From positions 186,001-250,000 of the forward strand of contig JASBRU010000004.1 of the NCBI GenBank assembly GCA_030149285.1: a stretch of DNA of 64,000 bases, written 5' to 3'. Shown one piece after another: positions 53,061-60,650 of the stretch. The notes beneath the pieces were generated by a model. That model made no database searches. It saw nothing but the letters and a program-made list of their open reading frames with translations, and was not told the DNA's origin. Source of the stretch: Flavobacteriales bacterium (lineage in GTDB: Bacteria; Bacteroidota; Bacteroidia; Flavobacteriales; JASBRU01). Position 1 is the first letter of the stretch. Every line of letters begins with the position of its first letter. The translations under genes and the position numbers were made by a program.

Positions 53061-54466
53061 TTATTAAACAACTTATAATCTAGTACAAACCTCAACTGAA
53101 AATGACTGTCAAAAGAGTTGTTTTGGTAAAAATCGTTATTAGTTATATCGGTTAGGCCATAATTTAATCTGCCGCCTAATTGCAGTTTATCGTTAACTTT
53201 ATAATTATACCCTACAATAATACCGGCATCAAATGAATTGATTCCATCATTTAAACCCCAGCCGGTTTTTGTATAAACCTGAGTGCTTTCAAAACTTTTT
53301 TCATTTACCTCAGTAATCTTACTAGAAGCATTAATTAAGTATGAAACATATGTTCCGGCATCAAACGAGTGACGAGAGCTTAGCTGGTATGTTGCATAAA
53401 TAGGGAGCTCTAGATAATGTAAATTTTGAGCGGTAACAGTAGTAATTTTTTTACTAGAACCAAAGCCGTAGCTTATATCTTTAAACTCTTTACTTATGTT
53501 TTGTGCTTCTGTTTTTTGATAAACCAAATTGGTGTTTAAATACCAGTTTGATGAGAGATGACGTGCATAATGTGCGCCGATAAAGAAACTATTTTTATAT
53601 CTACCTCCATTTACATACTTAGTAGCTGTAGGGCCGCCAATTAAACCAAAATAATGTTTGTTATGGCGAGGAAGTATTTTAGCTGGTGCACTTGTGTTAC
53701 TATAAATTGGGCCCGGTAAATAAAGCGCTATAGGCTTAGCGTCAAGAATAGCCATATTAATAATACTTGGTGCAAGTTTGGGCTCTATAAGCTCTGACTT
53801 AATAAGAGTTGTATTATTGATGTTTGCAGCGGCAATAGAGGTATTCTCTTCTTGGCTGTTGGTGGCAACAGTAGGATTTAAAATAACAGTTTCTGCTTCA
53901 GTTTTAGTTGAAGACTCTATAGTGTTTTCTATAGCTTCCGGAGCAATATTAGGCTCTATATGGTCTATTGTACTTTGAGGGTCAATAGGTTTGTTTGTTG
54001 AAGGTGTTACGGGTGTTTCAACTACATCATTTACGATGCCCGAATTACTAATTGGACTTGTGTTTAGTTGTTCAGGAGTATTAAGGTTTTCGTCAATTAT
54101 AGTAGAATTATTATTACCATCTACAGGTAAGGTATTATCATTTATAATAGTATCAGCAGAAGTTATAATACCTAAGTAAAGTAAACCTGCAACACTAGCT
54201 GCAGATAAGTAAAAAGATAAACTTCTGTAAACTGCAAAGCGAGAACCAAACCCCGCAGCATTAATTAGTTTTTTGGCATTATACCATGCAGATTTATCAA
54301 AAGGAACAGATCTATCAGCAAGCTTTTCATTGAAAAGCTTATCCATAGCAGCGTCATCAGCTTTGTTTAAAAGCTGCTCGGCTTTTCCCCAAGCTTCTTC
54401 ATTAAATGAAGCAGAGCTAGAGTTTAGCTTATCATTAAATAACTTATCTAAATCTTTATCTTTCAT
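53057..54466 (-). CDS. anti-sigma-like/outer-membrane barrel fusion protein
   Basis: This 469-residue protein has a cytoplasmic N-terminus with two copies of a 30-residue motif (DKLFNDKLNSSSASFNEEAW near residue 7; DKLFNEKLADRSVPFDKSAW near residue 42). A membrane helix follows at about 80-100, then a long Asn/Thr/Pro-rich linker (about 110-250), and then a C-terminal beta-barrel-like region (KHYFGLIGG through FQLRFVLDYKLF). It overlaps the sigma gene by 11 bp. The layout suggests an anti-sigma factor that spans the periplasm to an outer-membrane sensor. This type occurs in Bacteroidota; the binding to sigma is inferred. Confidence 0.78.
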   Translation of the reverse strand: MKDKDLDKLFNDKLNSSSASFNEEAWGKAEQLLNKADDAAMDKLFNEKLADRSVPFDKSAWYNAKKLINAAGFGSRFAVYRSLSFYLSAASVAGLLYLGIITSADTIINDNTLPVDGNNNSTIIDENLNTPEQLNTSPISNSGIVNDVVETPVTPSTNKPIDPQSTIDHIEPNIAPEAIENTIESSTKTEAETVILNPTVATNSQEENTSIAAANINNTTLIKSELIEPKLAPSIINMAILDAKPIALYLPGPIYSNTSAPAKILPRHNKHYFGLIGGPTATKYVNGGRYKNSFFIGAHYARHLSSNWYLNTNLVYQKTEAQNISKEFKDISYGFGSSKKITTVTAQNLHYLELPIYATYQLSSRHSFDAGTYVSYLINASSKITEVNEKSFESTQVYTKTGWGLNDGINSFDAGIIVGYNYKVNDKLQLGGRLNYGLTDITNNDFYQNNSFDSHFQLRFVLDYKLFNK

Positions 54467-55025
54467 AATTTGTATGTGGCTCAGTTTTCATAGCCTCTGC
54501 CAACATTTCTTTTAAAGTTTTTCTTGCAAAAGACAAATGCCATTTAGATGTCCCATCAGAAATATTTAGCAACTCGCCTATTTCTTTATGGTTATAACCA
54601 TCTATAACATAAAGGTTGAACACTTTTTGGCTTACAGGAGGCAGTTTTTGAATCATTTTTTCTAAATATTCTGCATCAAATCTCTTTTCGGCCTCATTAA
54701 AATCTACAGTGCCTTCGCTCTGTGTATTTTCAAGTGTATCAACATAATCAACCTTTCTTTTTGCTTTTTTTCTATACTGGTCAATTACCGTATTTATTGT
54801 TATTCTTTTAATCCATGCCTCAAAAGGCACTTTTTCATTGTATTTATCAAGGTTTTTTAAAATTTTTAAAAAAGCCTCATTTAATACTGCCTCTGCATCA
54901 TCCTTATTTCTTTCGTACCTTAGGCAAACCCCCATTAATATTCCAAAACATTGCTTGTAAAGCAAATACTGTGCTTTACGCTCATTTTTTATGCAACGCT
55001 CTAAAATATTTTTATCAATATTCAT
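54456..55025 (-). CDS. ECF-type RNA polymerase sigma factor
   Basis: This 189-residue sigma-70 family protein has region 2 (DAEAVLNEAFLKILKNLDKYNEKVPFEAWIKRITINTVIDQYRKK) and region 4 (LPPVSQKVFNLYVIDGYNHKEIGELLNISDGTSKWHLSFARKTLKEML). It lacks regions 1 and 3, as expected for ECF factors. It heads an operon with the barrel/anti-sigma protein and the PKD lipoprotein. The 5' leader can form several hairpins. Confidence 0.93.
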   Translation of the reverse strand: MNIDKNILERCIKNERKAQYLLYKQCFGILMGVCLRYERNKDDAEAVLNEAFLKILKNLDKYNEKVPFEAWIKRITINTVIDQYRKKAKRKVDYVDTLENTQSEGTVDFNEAEKRFDAEYLEKMIQKLPPVSQKVFNLYVIDGYNHKEIGELLNISDGTSKWHLSFARKTLKEMLAEAMKTEPHTNYER

Positions 55026-55028
55026 TTA

Positions 55029-55146
55029 CTTGGTATAGTTGCCAAGAAAAGCCTGCCAGGGGAAGCAGACTTTCTCAGCTGAATAAGTCATTTCATTGGA
55101 TTTAAAACCAATTGTGTCCGCTGATTGATAGATAGCCAATGAAATG
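55029..55146 (-). promoter_or_regulatory. structured leader of the ECF sigma operon
   Basis: Three inverted repeats lie upstream of the sigma ATG (55025). The first is CATTTCATTGG/CCAATGAAATG (55089-55099 and 55136-55146, perfect 11 bp). The second is GCCTGC/GCAGAC (55051-55056 and 55065-55070, one G-U). The third is CTTGG/CCAAG (55029-55033 and 55042-55046), 3 nt from the ATG. The first arm can also pair with CCAAT at 55108-55112, so two exclusive folds are possible. No known riboswitch is recognised. Confidence 0.45.
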
Positions 55147-55350
55147 CCTCAAAATATCTTCACCAAAAACTCATGTTAATGAGTCTTTTCCGTTCTTTTC
55201 AGTGCAAATTAGCTATCTATACTACTAAGTTACTGAAAGTTTGATGATAACACGATAAAAGACCCTATTTATAGAGCTGCGTTGTTGATTTTCTATGCTG
55301 TTTTGTTTCGTTTTTTAGTTAATCGTAATTTTTGTTCTGTTTACGTAGTC

Positions 55351-55392
55351 ATAAAAACAGAGATGCTCACATATTCATCTATATGGAGCATC
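55351..55392 (-). terminator. intrinsic terminator (minus strand)
   Basis: GATGCTCCATAT and ATATGTGAGCATC pair with a single bulge around a short loop, followed on the minus strand by UCUGUUUUUAU. It would end transcripts coming from the kinase gene and the small ORF. Confidence 0.65.
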
Positions 55393-55495
55393 CCTGTACC
55401 GAAATCACTGTTGTGCTATATCGAATAGCACCAGAGAAAAGCAGACCAAGTAAAACTGTAATATTTTTCATGAAACGAATCTTGTAGCTATCCAT
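55379..55495 (-). CDS. possible small peptide gene
   Basis: This 38-codon ORF begins MDSYKIRFMKNITVLLGLLF, with an internal Met before the hydrophobic stretch, and ends QGCSI. Its stop lies inside a terminator hairpin, which is where small genes and leader peptides often end. It has no recognised family. It could be a small membrane peptide, part of a longer decayed gene, or chance. Low confidence. Confidence 0.25.
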   Translation of the reverse strand: MDSYKIRFMKNITVLLGLLFSGAIRYSTTVISVQGCSI

Positions 55496-55582
55496 CGCTT
55501 TCATAAATACATACGCCTGCCATTCCAATAAGGTTGGGTGACTAGTAAATTTTTTTCAAGAAAATGCTAAAAACGAATTTAT

Positions 55583-56512
55583 TTAGCTGTTAATCAGGGA
55601 AATATCAAACTGAACTAAGTTGATAAATTCTTCAACTCTTTCGTGTAACTCAGCATCTGTAACCTCTGTTAGGCGTTCAGGGCCAAATTTTTCTACACAA
55701 AAAGAAGCCATTGCAGAACCGTAAATAACGGCACGTTTCATATTGTCAAAAGAAATATCTCTGGTTTTTGCAAGGTGGCCAATGAATCCTCCGGCAAAAG
55801 TATCTCCGGCACCTGTTGGGTCAAATACATCTTCTAGTGGAAGAGCAGGGGCAAAAAACACTTCTTTATTATTGAATAATAAAGCACCATGCTCTCCTTT
55901 TTTAATAATTAAAAAACGAGGCCCCATACCCATAATTTTTTGAGCTGCCTTAACCAAAGAGTATTCGCCCGATAATTGACGGGCTTCCTCATCATTAATA
56001 GTTAAAATATCTACCTCTTTCAATACCTCTACAAGGTCATCCATAAAGTAGTCCATCCAAAAATTCATAGTGTCCATAGCAATCAGCTTCGGGCGTTTTT
56101 CCATTTGCTTGATTACAGACATTTGTACAGATGGGCTTAAGTTACCTAGCACCAAAAACTCACAGTCTTGGTATTCTGAAGGTACTTTTGGGTCAAAATT
56201 CTCTAATACGTTTAGCTGTGTTTCTATGGTATCACGGCTATTCATATCAATATGGTACTTACCGCTCCAAAAAAAGGTTTTACCACCTTTAATGGTTTCC
56301 ATACCTGCGGTATCCATTTTAAAACGCTGTAAAAGATCAACATCGCTTTTTGCAAAATCGTCTCCGATTACAGAAACTAAGTTTGACTTGTTTACAAATT
56401 TAGAGGCTGCAAGCCCTATATACATGGCAGAACCGCCCAATATTTTATCTGTTTTACCAAAAGGAGTTTCAATAGCATCATAGGCTACAGTACCAACAAT
56501 TAATAAGCTCAT
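55583..56512 (-). CDS. PfkB-family sugar kinase
   Basis: This 309-residue kinase has the N-terminal MSLLIVGTVAYDAIETPFG, LGGSAMYIGLAASKF and the C-terminal signature DPTGAGDTFAGGFIGHLA, with the catalytic Asp. It is nearest in feel to adenosine/ribokinase-like members common in Bacteroidota; the sugar is unknown. The start at 56512 is chosen because the GTG at 56536 lies within the -7 element. It stands alone, 87 bp from tRNA-Asn and transcribed away from it. Confidence 0.88.
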   Translation of the reverse strand: MSLLIVGTVAYDAIETPFGKTDKILGGSAMYIGLAASKFVNKSNLVSVIGDDFAKSDVDLLQRFKMDTAGMETIKGGKTFFWSGKYHIDMNSRDTIETQLNVLENFDPKVPSEYQDCEFLVLGNLSPSVQMSVIKQMEKRPKLIAMDTMNFWMDYFMDDLVEVLKEVDILTINDEEARQLSGEYSLVKAAQKIMGMGPRFLIIKKGEHGALLFNNKEVFFAPALPLEDVFDPTGAGDTFAGGFIGHLAKTRDISFDNMKRAVIYGSAMASFCVEKFGPERLTEVTDAELHERVEEFINLVQFDISLINS

Positions 56513-56535
56513 ACAAGAGAATTTTTTATTTTTCA

Positions 56536-56543
56536 CAAATATA
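56536..56543 (-). promoter_or_regulatory. -7 element for the PfkB-family kinase gene
   Basis: TATATTTG on the minus strand ends 23 nt before the ATG at 56512 and overlaps the alternative GTG start, which it argues against. Confidence 0.5.
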
Positions 56544-56599
56544 TTGCATAATTATCCGCATTGTAGTAATATTGCACTCCTTTTTTAAGGAAAATTTAT

Positions 56600-56673
56600 T
56601 CCTCCTTAGCTCAGTTGGTTAGAGCATCTGACTGTTAATCAGAGGGTCCTTGGTTCGAGCCCAAGAGGAGGAG
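56600..56673 (+). tRNA. tRNA-Asn (GTT)
   Basis: This 74-nt cloverleaf has acceptor stem TCCTCCT/AGGAGGA, D arm with AGTTGGTTAGA, anticodon loop CTGTTAA (anticodon GTT), and T arm CTTGG-TTCGAGC-CCAAG. The discriminator is G, and CCA is not encoded. A terminator hairpin follows 13 nt later. An Rhs-core remnant lies just downstream. Confidence 0.97.
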
Positions 56674-56686
56674 CACAGCAATAATA

Positions 56687-56716
56687 AGCCATTCAAGCAA
56701 TTGAGTGGCTTTTTTG
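56687..56716 (+). terminator. terminator after tRNA-Asn
   Basis: AGCCATTCAA and TTGAGTGGCT pair over 10 positions with one mismatched or wobble pair around a 4-nt loop, followed by TTTTTT. Confidence 0.75.
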
Positions 56717-56761
56717 TTTCTATCCCGTTCTATTAAACTTAATTTTACTTAAAGTATGTAA

Positions 56762-56975
56762 TCAGTATATTACTACAACGCCAGATACTACAACCCTTCT
56801 ATTGGCGTTTGGTATAAGTGTGGACCCTGCTGGCAAGATAATCCTAATAAAAGGGAAATAAAATTCAGTGACCCTATAAAAAGTGTGGGGCTTTAAGGAT
56901 AACAAGGAAAACCCCAATAAAATTGATGTAAATGTTAATGAGGGTTTGTTTGACGACATAAAAAGGCAGCAATAA
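56762..56975 (+). pseudogene. remnant of an Rhs-repeat core/toxin C-terminal end
   Basis: From 56768 one frame reads YYYNARYYNPSIGVW, the hallmark that closes the Rhs core (YYYxARYYDPxxGxF). It is followed by degenerate KCGPCWQDNPNKRE and SDPIKSVG, where intact proteins have SPYxYxxNNPIxxVDPDG. That frame stops at 56896, but a shifted frame from 56883 continues VWGFKDNKENPNKID to a stop at 56975. A stop codon (56759) precedes the fragment, so no start is usable. It looks like the eroded tail of an Rhs/wall-associated toxin gene. The neighbouring gene could be its orphan immunity partner. Confidence 0.75.
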
Positions 56976-56988
56976 ATATCTCGGTATA

Positions 56989-57438
56989 ATGAAAAACAAA
57001 ATTTTATTTATTGCTTTATTCATTTCAGTTTTAATGAATATTTATGCTTATTCACCAAGAGTAAAGTTTTGGATTCACCATGGAATTTGGTTACCCTCCT
57101 ATTGTTATAATTACAAGTTTATTAAACACCCAAATACAGCCTCTTTTTTTGGTTTGGACGGGTCAAATACAATTTCAAGTTTTGAGTTTGACGAAAGAAA
57201 AATGGAATCATTAATTAAAAGTATCAATCCAAAACATATATGGGTGCAATACAGCGAATCAGATTCCACTTTAAAAGACACTACAATTATATACCCAGCT
57301 AAACTACCAATTGAGGTTATTAATGGGGAAGTGAGAATAATGTTATATGATGATCAAGTTAAGGGTGATTATTATAATATTGATATACAGAAAACTGATG
57401 ATGGCTTTATAGCAAGTATTCAAACTCCTTATACATAA
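56989..57438 (+). CDS. hypothetical protein (possible orphan immunity protein)
   Basis: This 149-residue protein has an N-terminal hydrophobic segment (ILFIALFISVLMNIYAY), either a signal peptide or a membrane anchor. The mixed alpha/beta remainder has no recognised domain. It starts 13 bp after the end of the Rhs remnant in the same direction, where immunity genes usually lie in Rhs loci. The link is by position only. A strong terminator follows. Confidence 0.6.
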   Translation: MKNKILFIALFISVLMNIYAYSPRVKFWIHHGIWLPSYCYNYKFIKHPNTASFFGLDGSNTISSFEFDERKMESLIKSINPKHIWVQYSESDSTLKDTTIIYPAKLPIEVINGEVRIMLYDDQVKGDYYNIDIQKTDDGFIASIQTPYT

Positions 57439-57471
57439 TTACTAGACACACTTTTAGTAAAGCATATAAAC

Positions 57472-57501
57472 AAAAAGCCGCTCAAGTGAGCGGCTTTTTT
57501 T
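57472..57501. terminator. bidirectional intrinsic terminator
   Basis: Perfect 9-bp stem AGCCGCTCA/TGAGCGGCT with a 2-nt spacer, preceded by five A and followed by T7, lies between convergent genes. Confidence 0.9.
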
Positions 57502-57528
57502 GCGTTCTGTAGTATTATATAATAATTG

Positions 57529-58689
57529 TTAACTCACCACAATTCTTGGTATTTCAGAGGGTAGGCGGGTAAGTAGCTCGTAGTTGGGTAAATTCCCTTG
57601 GTCGTAAAAAGAGCTAACAGATATCTCCATATCATCTTGGTTGCCTATTAGTACTACCTCATCACCAATATTTATGTTATCTAGGTCAGTAATGTTTACA
57701 GTTAGGGCATTCATGTTTACGGTGCCTATTACGCTTAGGCGTTGCCCTTGTATCAATACCTTCCCTAAGTTACTGAGGTTTCTGTTAAAACCCAATGCAT
57801 AGCCAACAGGCACAATGGCTATTTTTGTAGGCACATTGGCAAAGTAAGAGGTTCCGTAACCAATAAACTCACCCGGCTTTACATCTTTTATGTCCATTAC
57901 CTTACTTTTCCAAGTGAGCACTCTTTTAGGTAGCATCTCAACTTCTGGATTCTTACTCATATAGTTTACCAAAATCTCTCTACTGGGGAAAAAGCCATAT
58001 TGTAATATACCAACCCTAACCATGTTGTGTATAGTTTTTGGGTAAGCAATTACCGCTGCCGAGCAGGCACTATGCACTCGCTTCGGGAGTTGCCCCGTAT
58101 CTTTTAATAACTTAACTGTTTTTTTAAATCTCGATTGCTGTTTTTTAACTCTGTGATAATTGCTGATGCTTTCTGCTCCGGCAAAATGTGTGCATACACC
58201 TCGGGTTTCTACATATGCTTTGCTTTCTTCAATAAGAGATAACACTTTATTTAGTTTAGGCAATGGAAATCCTGTTCTATTCATCCCCGTTTCTAGCTCT
58301 ATGTGCACCAATGCTTTTTTCTGTACTTTTTTTGCAACTCTAATGGCATCTTTTAGGCGTAACTCTTCAAAAACAAAAAATTCTATTTCATTACTAATGA
58401 CCCACTCCAACTCACTAGTATCGATAAAGCCCATAATCAATATATCAGCTTCTCCATTGGTTGTTTTCCATACTTTATAAGCCTCATTTGCAGTGTAGGT
58501 GCAAAACTGTTTTACGCCCGCCTCAAAAGCTATTTTGCAATACTCTTCAATACCGTGCCCATATGCATTGCCTTTTACAACAGAGCCATATACAACATCA
58601 TCTCCTATAAGCTGTCTCACAAAATTGATGTTGTGAATGATGTTAGACTTACTTATTTCTATACTTAAAGGCGGTTTAGGGCTATGCAT
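57529..58689 (-). CDS. alr: alanine racemase
   Basis: This 386-residue pyridoxal-phosphate enzyme makes D-alanine for peptidoglycan. The PLP Lys is in YGSVVKGNAYGHG near residue 39, and the catalytic Tyr region is IGYGTSYFANVPTKIAIVPVGYALG, typical of the family. The start at 58689 overlaps the upstream amidohydrolase gene by 8 bp, so the two are co-transcribed. Confidence 0.93.
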   Translation of the reverse strand: MHSPKPPLSIEISKSNIIHNINFVRQLIGDDVVYGSVVKGNAYGHGIEEYCKIAFEAGVKQFCTYTANEAYKVWKTTNGEADILIMGFIDTSELEWVISNEIEFFVFEELRLKDAIRVAKKVQKKALVHIELETGMNRTGFPLPKLNKVLSLIEESKAYVETRGVCTHFAGAESISNYHRVKKQQSRFKKTVKLLKDTGQLPKRVHSACSAAVIAYPKTIHNMVRVGILQYGFFPSREILVNYMSKNPEVEMLPKRVLTWKSKVMDIKDVKPGEFIGYGTSYFANVPTKIAIVPVGYALGFNRNLSNLGKVLIQGQRLSVIGTVNMNALTVNITDLDNINIGDEVVLIGNQDDMEISVSSFYDQGNLPNYELLTRLPSEIPRIVVS

Positions 58690-59809
58690 GCAATTCTGTT
58701 GTTATTTGGTAAAACATTTCTACTCCGGTTGGGATAATTTCATCGGGGAAATCATAGTCTGGGTTATGTAATGCAGGCGTATCTTCACCGGCACCAATGC
58801 CAAACATAGCTCCTTTAAATTTTTGGGTAAACAAGCCAAAATCTTCTCCCCACTTAAAAGGATTGTCTAAAACGGTAATAGATAGGTTTGAATTATTGGC
58901 AGCAGTTTCTATAATTTCTACAGATTTAGTATCATTAAGGTTAGCATCAAACTCCTCGGTCCAACTGATATTGAGGGATAACTTCTCTTCATCACAAATC
59001 TGCTGTATAGACTCCTCAAGTAACTTTACTTTTTTGGTAAATAAATCTTTATCCCAAGCTCTAATGGTAAAATGCACCTCTCCGTCACCTGCCGAAATGC
59101 CATAGGCTAGTTCTCCCAACTGGCTATAAACGGTGGTTATCAGAAAGAAATCAGGTTCTGAGGGTTGGTTTTTTACTAGTTTATTGGCTTCCAATACTAT
59201 TTTTGCAATGGCAACAGAAGGGTTATATCCCATTTCGGGTTCTGCAGCATGAGCCGTTTTGCCTTTCAGTTTAATAATCATACTGCTTACATTTGAAGTA
59301 AACGGGCCTTCTTTAATAACAATTTCATTAGTTGGAAAGCCGGGTAAGTTGTGAAATGCAAAAACAAAGTCTATTGCTAGGTTCTCAAAGTAAGCACTTG
59401 AAAGTGCGGCGCTAGCTCCTTTGCCATTTTCTTCAGCAGGCTGAAATAACAAGATTACTTTTCCGCTGCTAATAGGGTTTTCAGATAGCTTTTGGGCAAC
59501 GCCAAGCATTACAGTTGCATGCCCGTCATGCCCACATTTATGGGATACATTATCGGTTTTAGACCGATGCTCAAAGTCATTTATTTCTTGTATCGGTAGC
59601 GCATCAATATCTGCCCGCAGCATGGTAGTTTTACCTTTTTCTTTACCTTCAAAAACAGCTACTACTGCAGTATCAGTAATTTTTAATACTTCATTAGCTT
59701 TTGTTTTCTGTAGGTGTTTGTATATAAAATTTGCTGTTTCATATTCCTGTTCAGATAATTCGGGGTTCGCATGTAAATACTTCCGTATTTCGATAAGATT
59801 TTCATTCAT
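58682..59809 (-). CDS. M20 family amidohydrolase/peptidase
   Basis: This 375-residue zinc hydrolase is of the M20D (aminoacylase/hippurate hydrolase) type. Motifs in order are MLRADIDALPI, KCGHDGHATVMLGVA (metal Cys/His), LFQPAEENGKGA (catalytic Glu) and the dimerisation-domain region KGKTAHAAEPEMGYNP. The final metal His is in DTPALHNPDYDF. It has no signal peptide. It may remove acyl groups from amino acids; the substrate is unknown. It is coupled to alr. Confidence 0.9.
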   Translation of the reverse strand: MNENLIEIRKYLHANPELSEQEYETANFIYKHLQKTKANEVLKITDTAVVAVFEGKEKGKTTMLRADIDALPIQEINDFEHRSKTDNVSHKCGHDGHATVMLGVAQKLSENPISSGKVILLFQPAEENGKGASAALSSAYFENLAIDFVFAFHNLPGFPTNEIVIKEGPFTSNVSSMIIKLKGKTAHAAEPEMGYNPSVAIAKIVLEANKLVKNQPSEPDFFLITTVYSQLGELAYGISAGDGEVHFTIRAWDKDLFTKKVKLLEESIQQICDEEKLSLNISWTEEFDANLNDTKSVEIIETAANNSNLSITVLDNPFKWGEDFGLFTQKFKGAMFGIGAGEDTPALHNPDYDFPDEIIPTGVEMFYQITTELHA

Positions 59810-60007
59810 TCAAGCAATCTATAAAATTAGTGTTTCATCAAAAAATTTATAGTCCGGTTTCTAGTGCAGTAGTATATAAACAACTGATGATAAGTGTATT
59901 TGTTCACCTTGAATTTTGCGCTCATAAGCTAAACAATATACATTTGCCTTCATATAACTATAAACATATGCTTAAAGGTATATGATTAATGGCTCTATTA
60001 TTTATGC

Positions 60008-60015
60008 TAAATTTG
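60008..60015 (+). promoter_or_regulatory. -7 element for the gene at 60035
   Basis: TAAATTTG matches TAnnTTTG and ends 19 nt before the TTG start of the small exported protein gene. Confidence 0.5.
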
Positions 60016-60034
60016 TGTTTCTCATTTACTTAGT

Positions 60035-60568
60035 TTGAAAAGGATACTTGCTACCATATCATTCTTGTTTATTTTAATTGCCCCGGCGGGCATAACCTAT
60101 TGTTGGTTACAATACCAAAAACAAATGGTTAAGCATGAAGTTAAGTGGAAGATGATTGATGGTATGGATAAAGAAGAGTTGGTTTTGCTAAAGTTTACTA
60201 AAGAAGAGATTAAGACTAAGTTGAGGTGGAAACACTCTAGAGAGTTTGAGTATAAGCAACAGATGTATGACATTGTTGAGTTTGAAGAGAAGGAAAACTA
60301 TATTTATTACTGGTGTTGGGGAGATACAAAGGAAACGAAGCTGAACAAACAACTGGCTCAGCTAATTGCCCAAACTGTACACAGAAGTCCGGAAAAAAAG
60401 GAAAAACAAAAACAGCTTAAATCAATCTATAAGTCTTTATATTACTCAGAAGGCATAGGCGAAAAACTTAAAATAACGTATACAGAAAAGGATACATACT
60501 CTGGGTATAATATAGCATTAACTTCTTTAGTATATCCACCACCGGTGCCCCCACCCAAATTAAGCTAA
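60035..60568 (+). CDS. hypothetical exported or membrane-anchored protein
   Basis: This 177-residue protein starts at a TTG (MKRILATISFLFILIAPAG) with an N-terminal hydrophobic segment. The rest is charged and helical (EELVLLKFTKEEIKTKLRWKHSREFEYKQQMYDIVEFEEKE), ending in a Pro-rich tail (PPPVPPPK). It resembles conserved Bacteroidota proteins found beside TonB receptor genes, but no family name is certain. The receptor gene follows 82 bp later. Function unknown. Confidence 0.72.
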   Translation: MKRILATISFLFILIAPAGITYCWLQYQKQMVKHEVKWKMIDGMDKEELVLLKFTKEEIKTKLRWKHSREFEYKQQMYDIVEFEEKENYIYYWCWGDTKETKLNKQLAQLIAQTVHRSPEKKEKQKQLKSIYKSLYYSEGIGEKLKITYTEKDTYSGYNIALTSLVYPPPVPPPKLS

Positions 60569-60650
60569 GTGTATTTAAAATGTTTTTTTCTTGTAATCAA
60601 GAAAAAGGGAATGCCTTTTGCAGACAAATAGTTTAATTTTAAAAGTTAAT

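Larger units (their letters stand above)
55026..55582. other. 557-bp region between the ECF sigma gene and the kinase gene
   Basis: This holds the structured leader of the sigma operon (55029-55146), an unremarkable AT-rich part (55150-55350), a minus-strand hairpin with a U-run (55351-55392) and a small minus-strand ORF (55379-55495). No larger gene and no clear transposon end is seen. Confidence 0.6.

Noticed and set aside
54815-55105. 96-codon plus-strand open frame opposite the sigma gene
   Set aside because: It is antisense to conserved region 2 of the sigma factor and shows no protein-like motif.
55026-55350. Possible insertion-sequence remnant upstream of the ECF sigma gene
   Set aside because: The 11-bp inverted repeats are only 36 bp apart, no transposase fragment is readable in any frame I tried, and no target-site duplication is seen. 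A structured leader explains them better.
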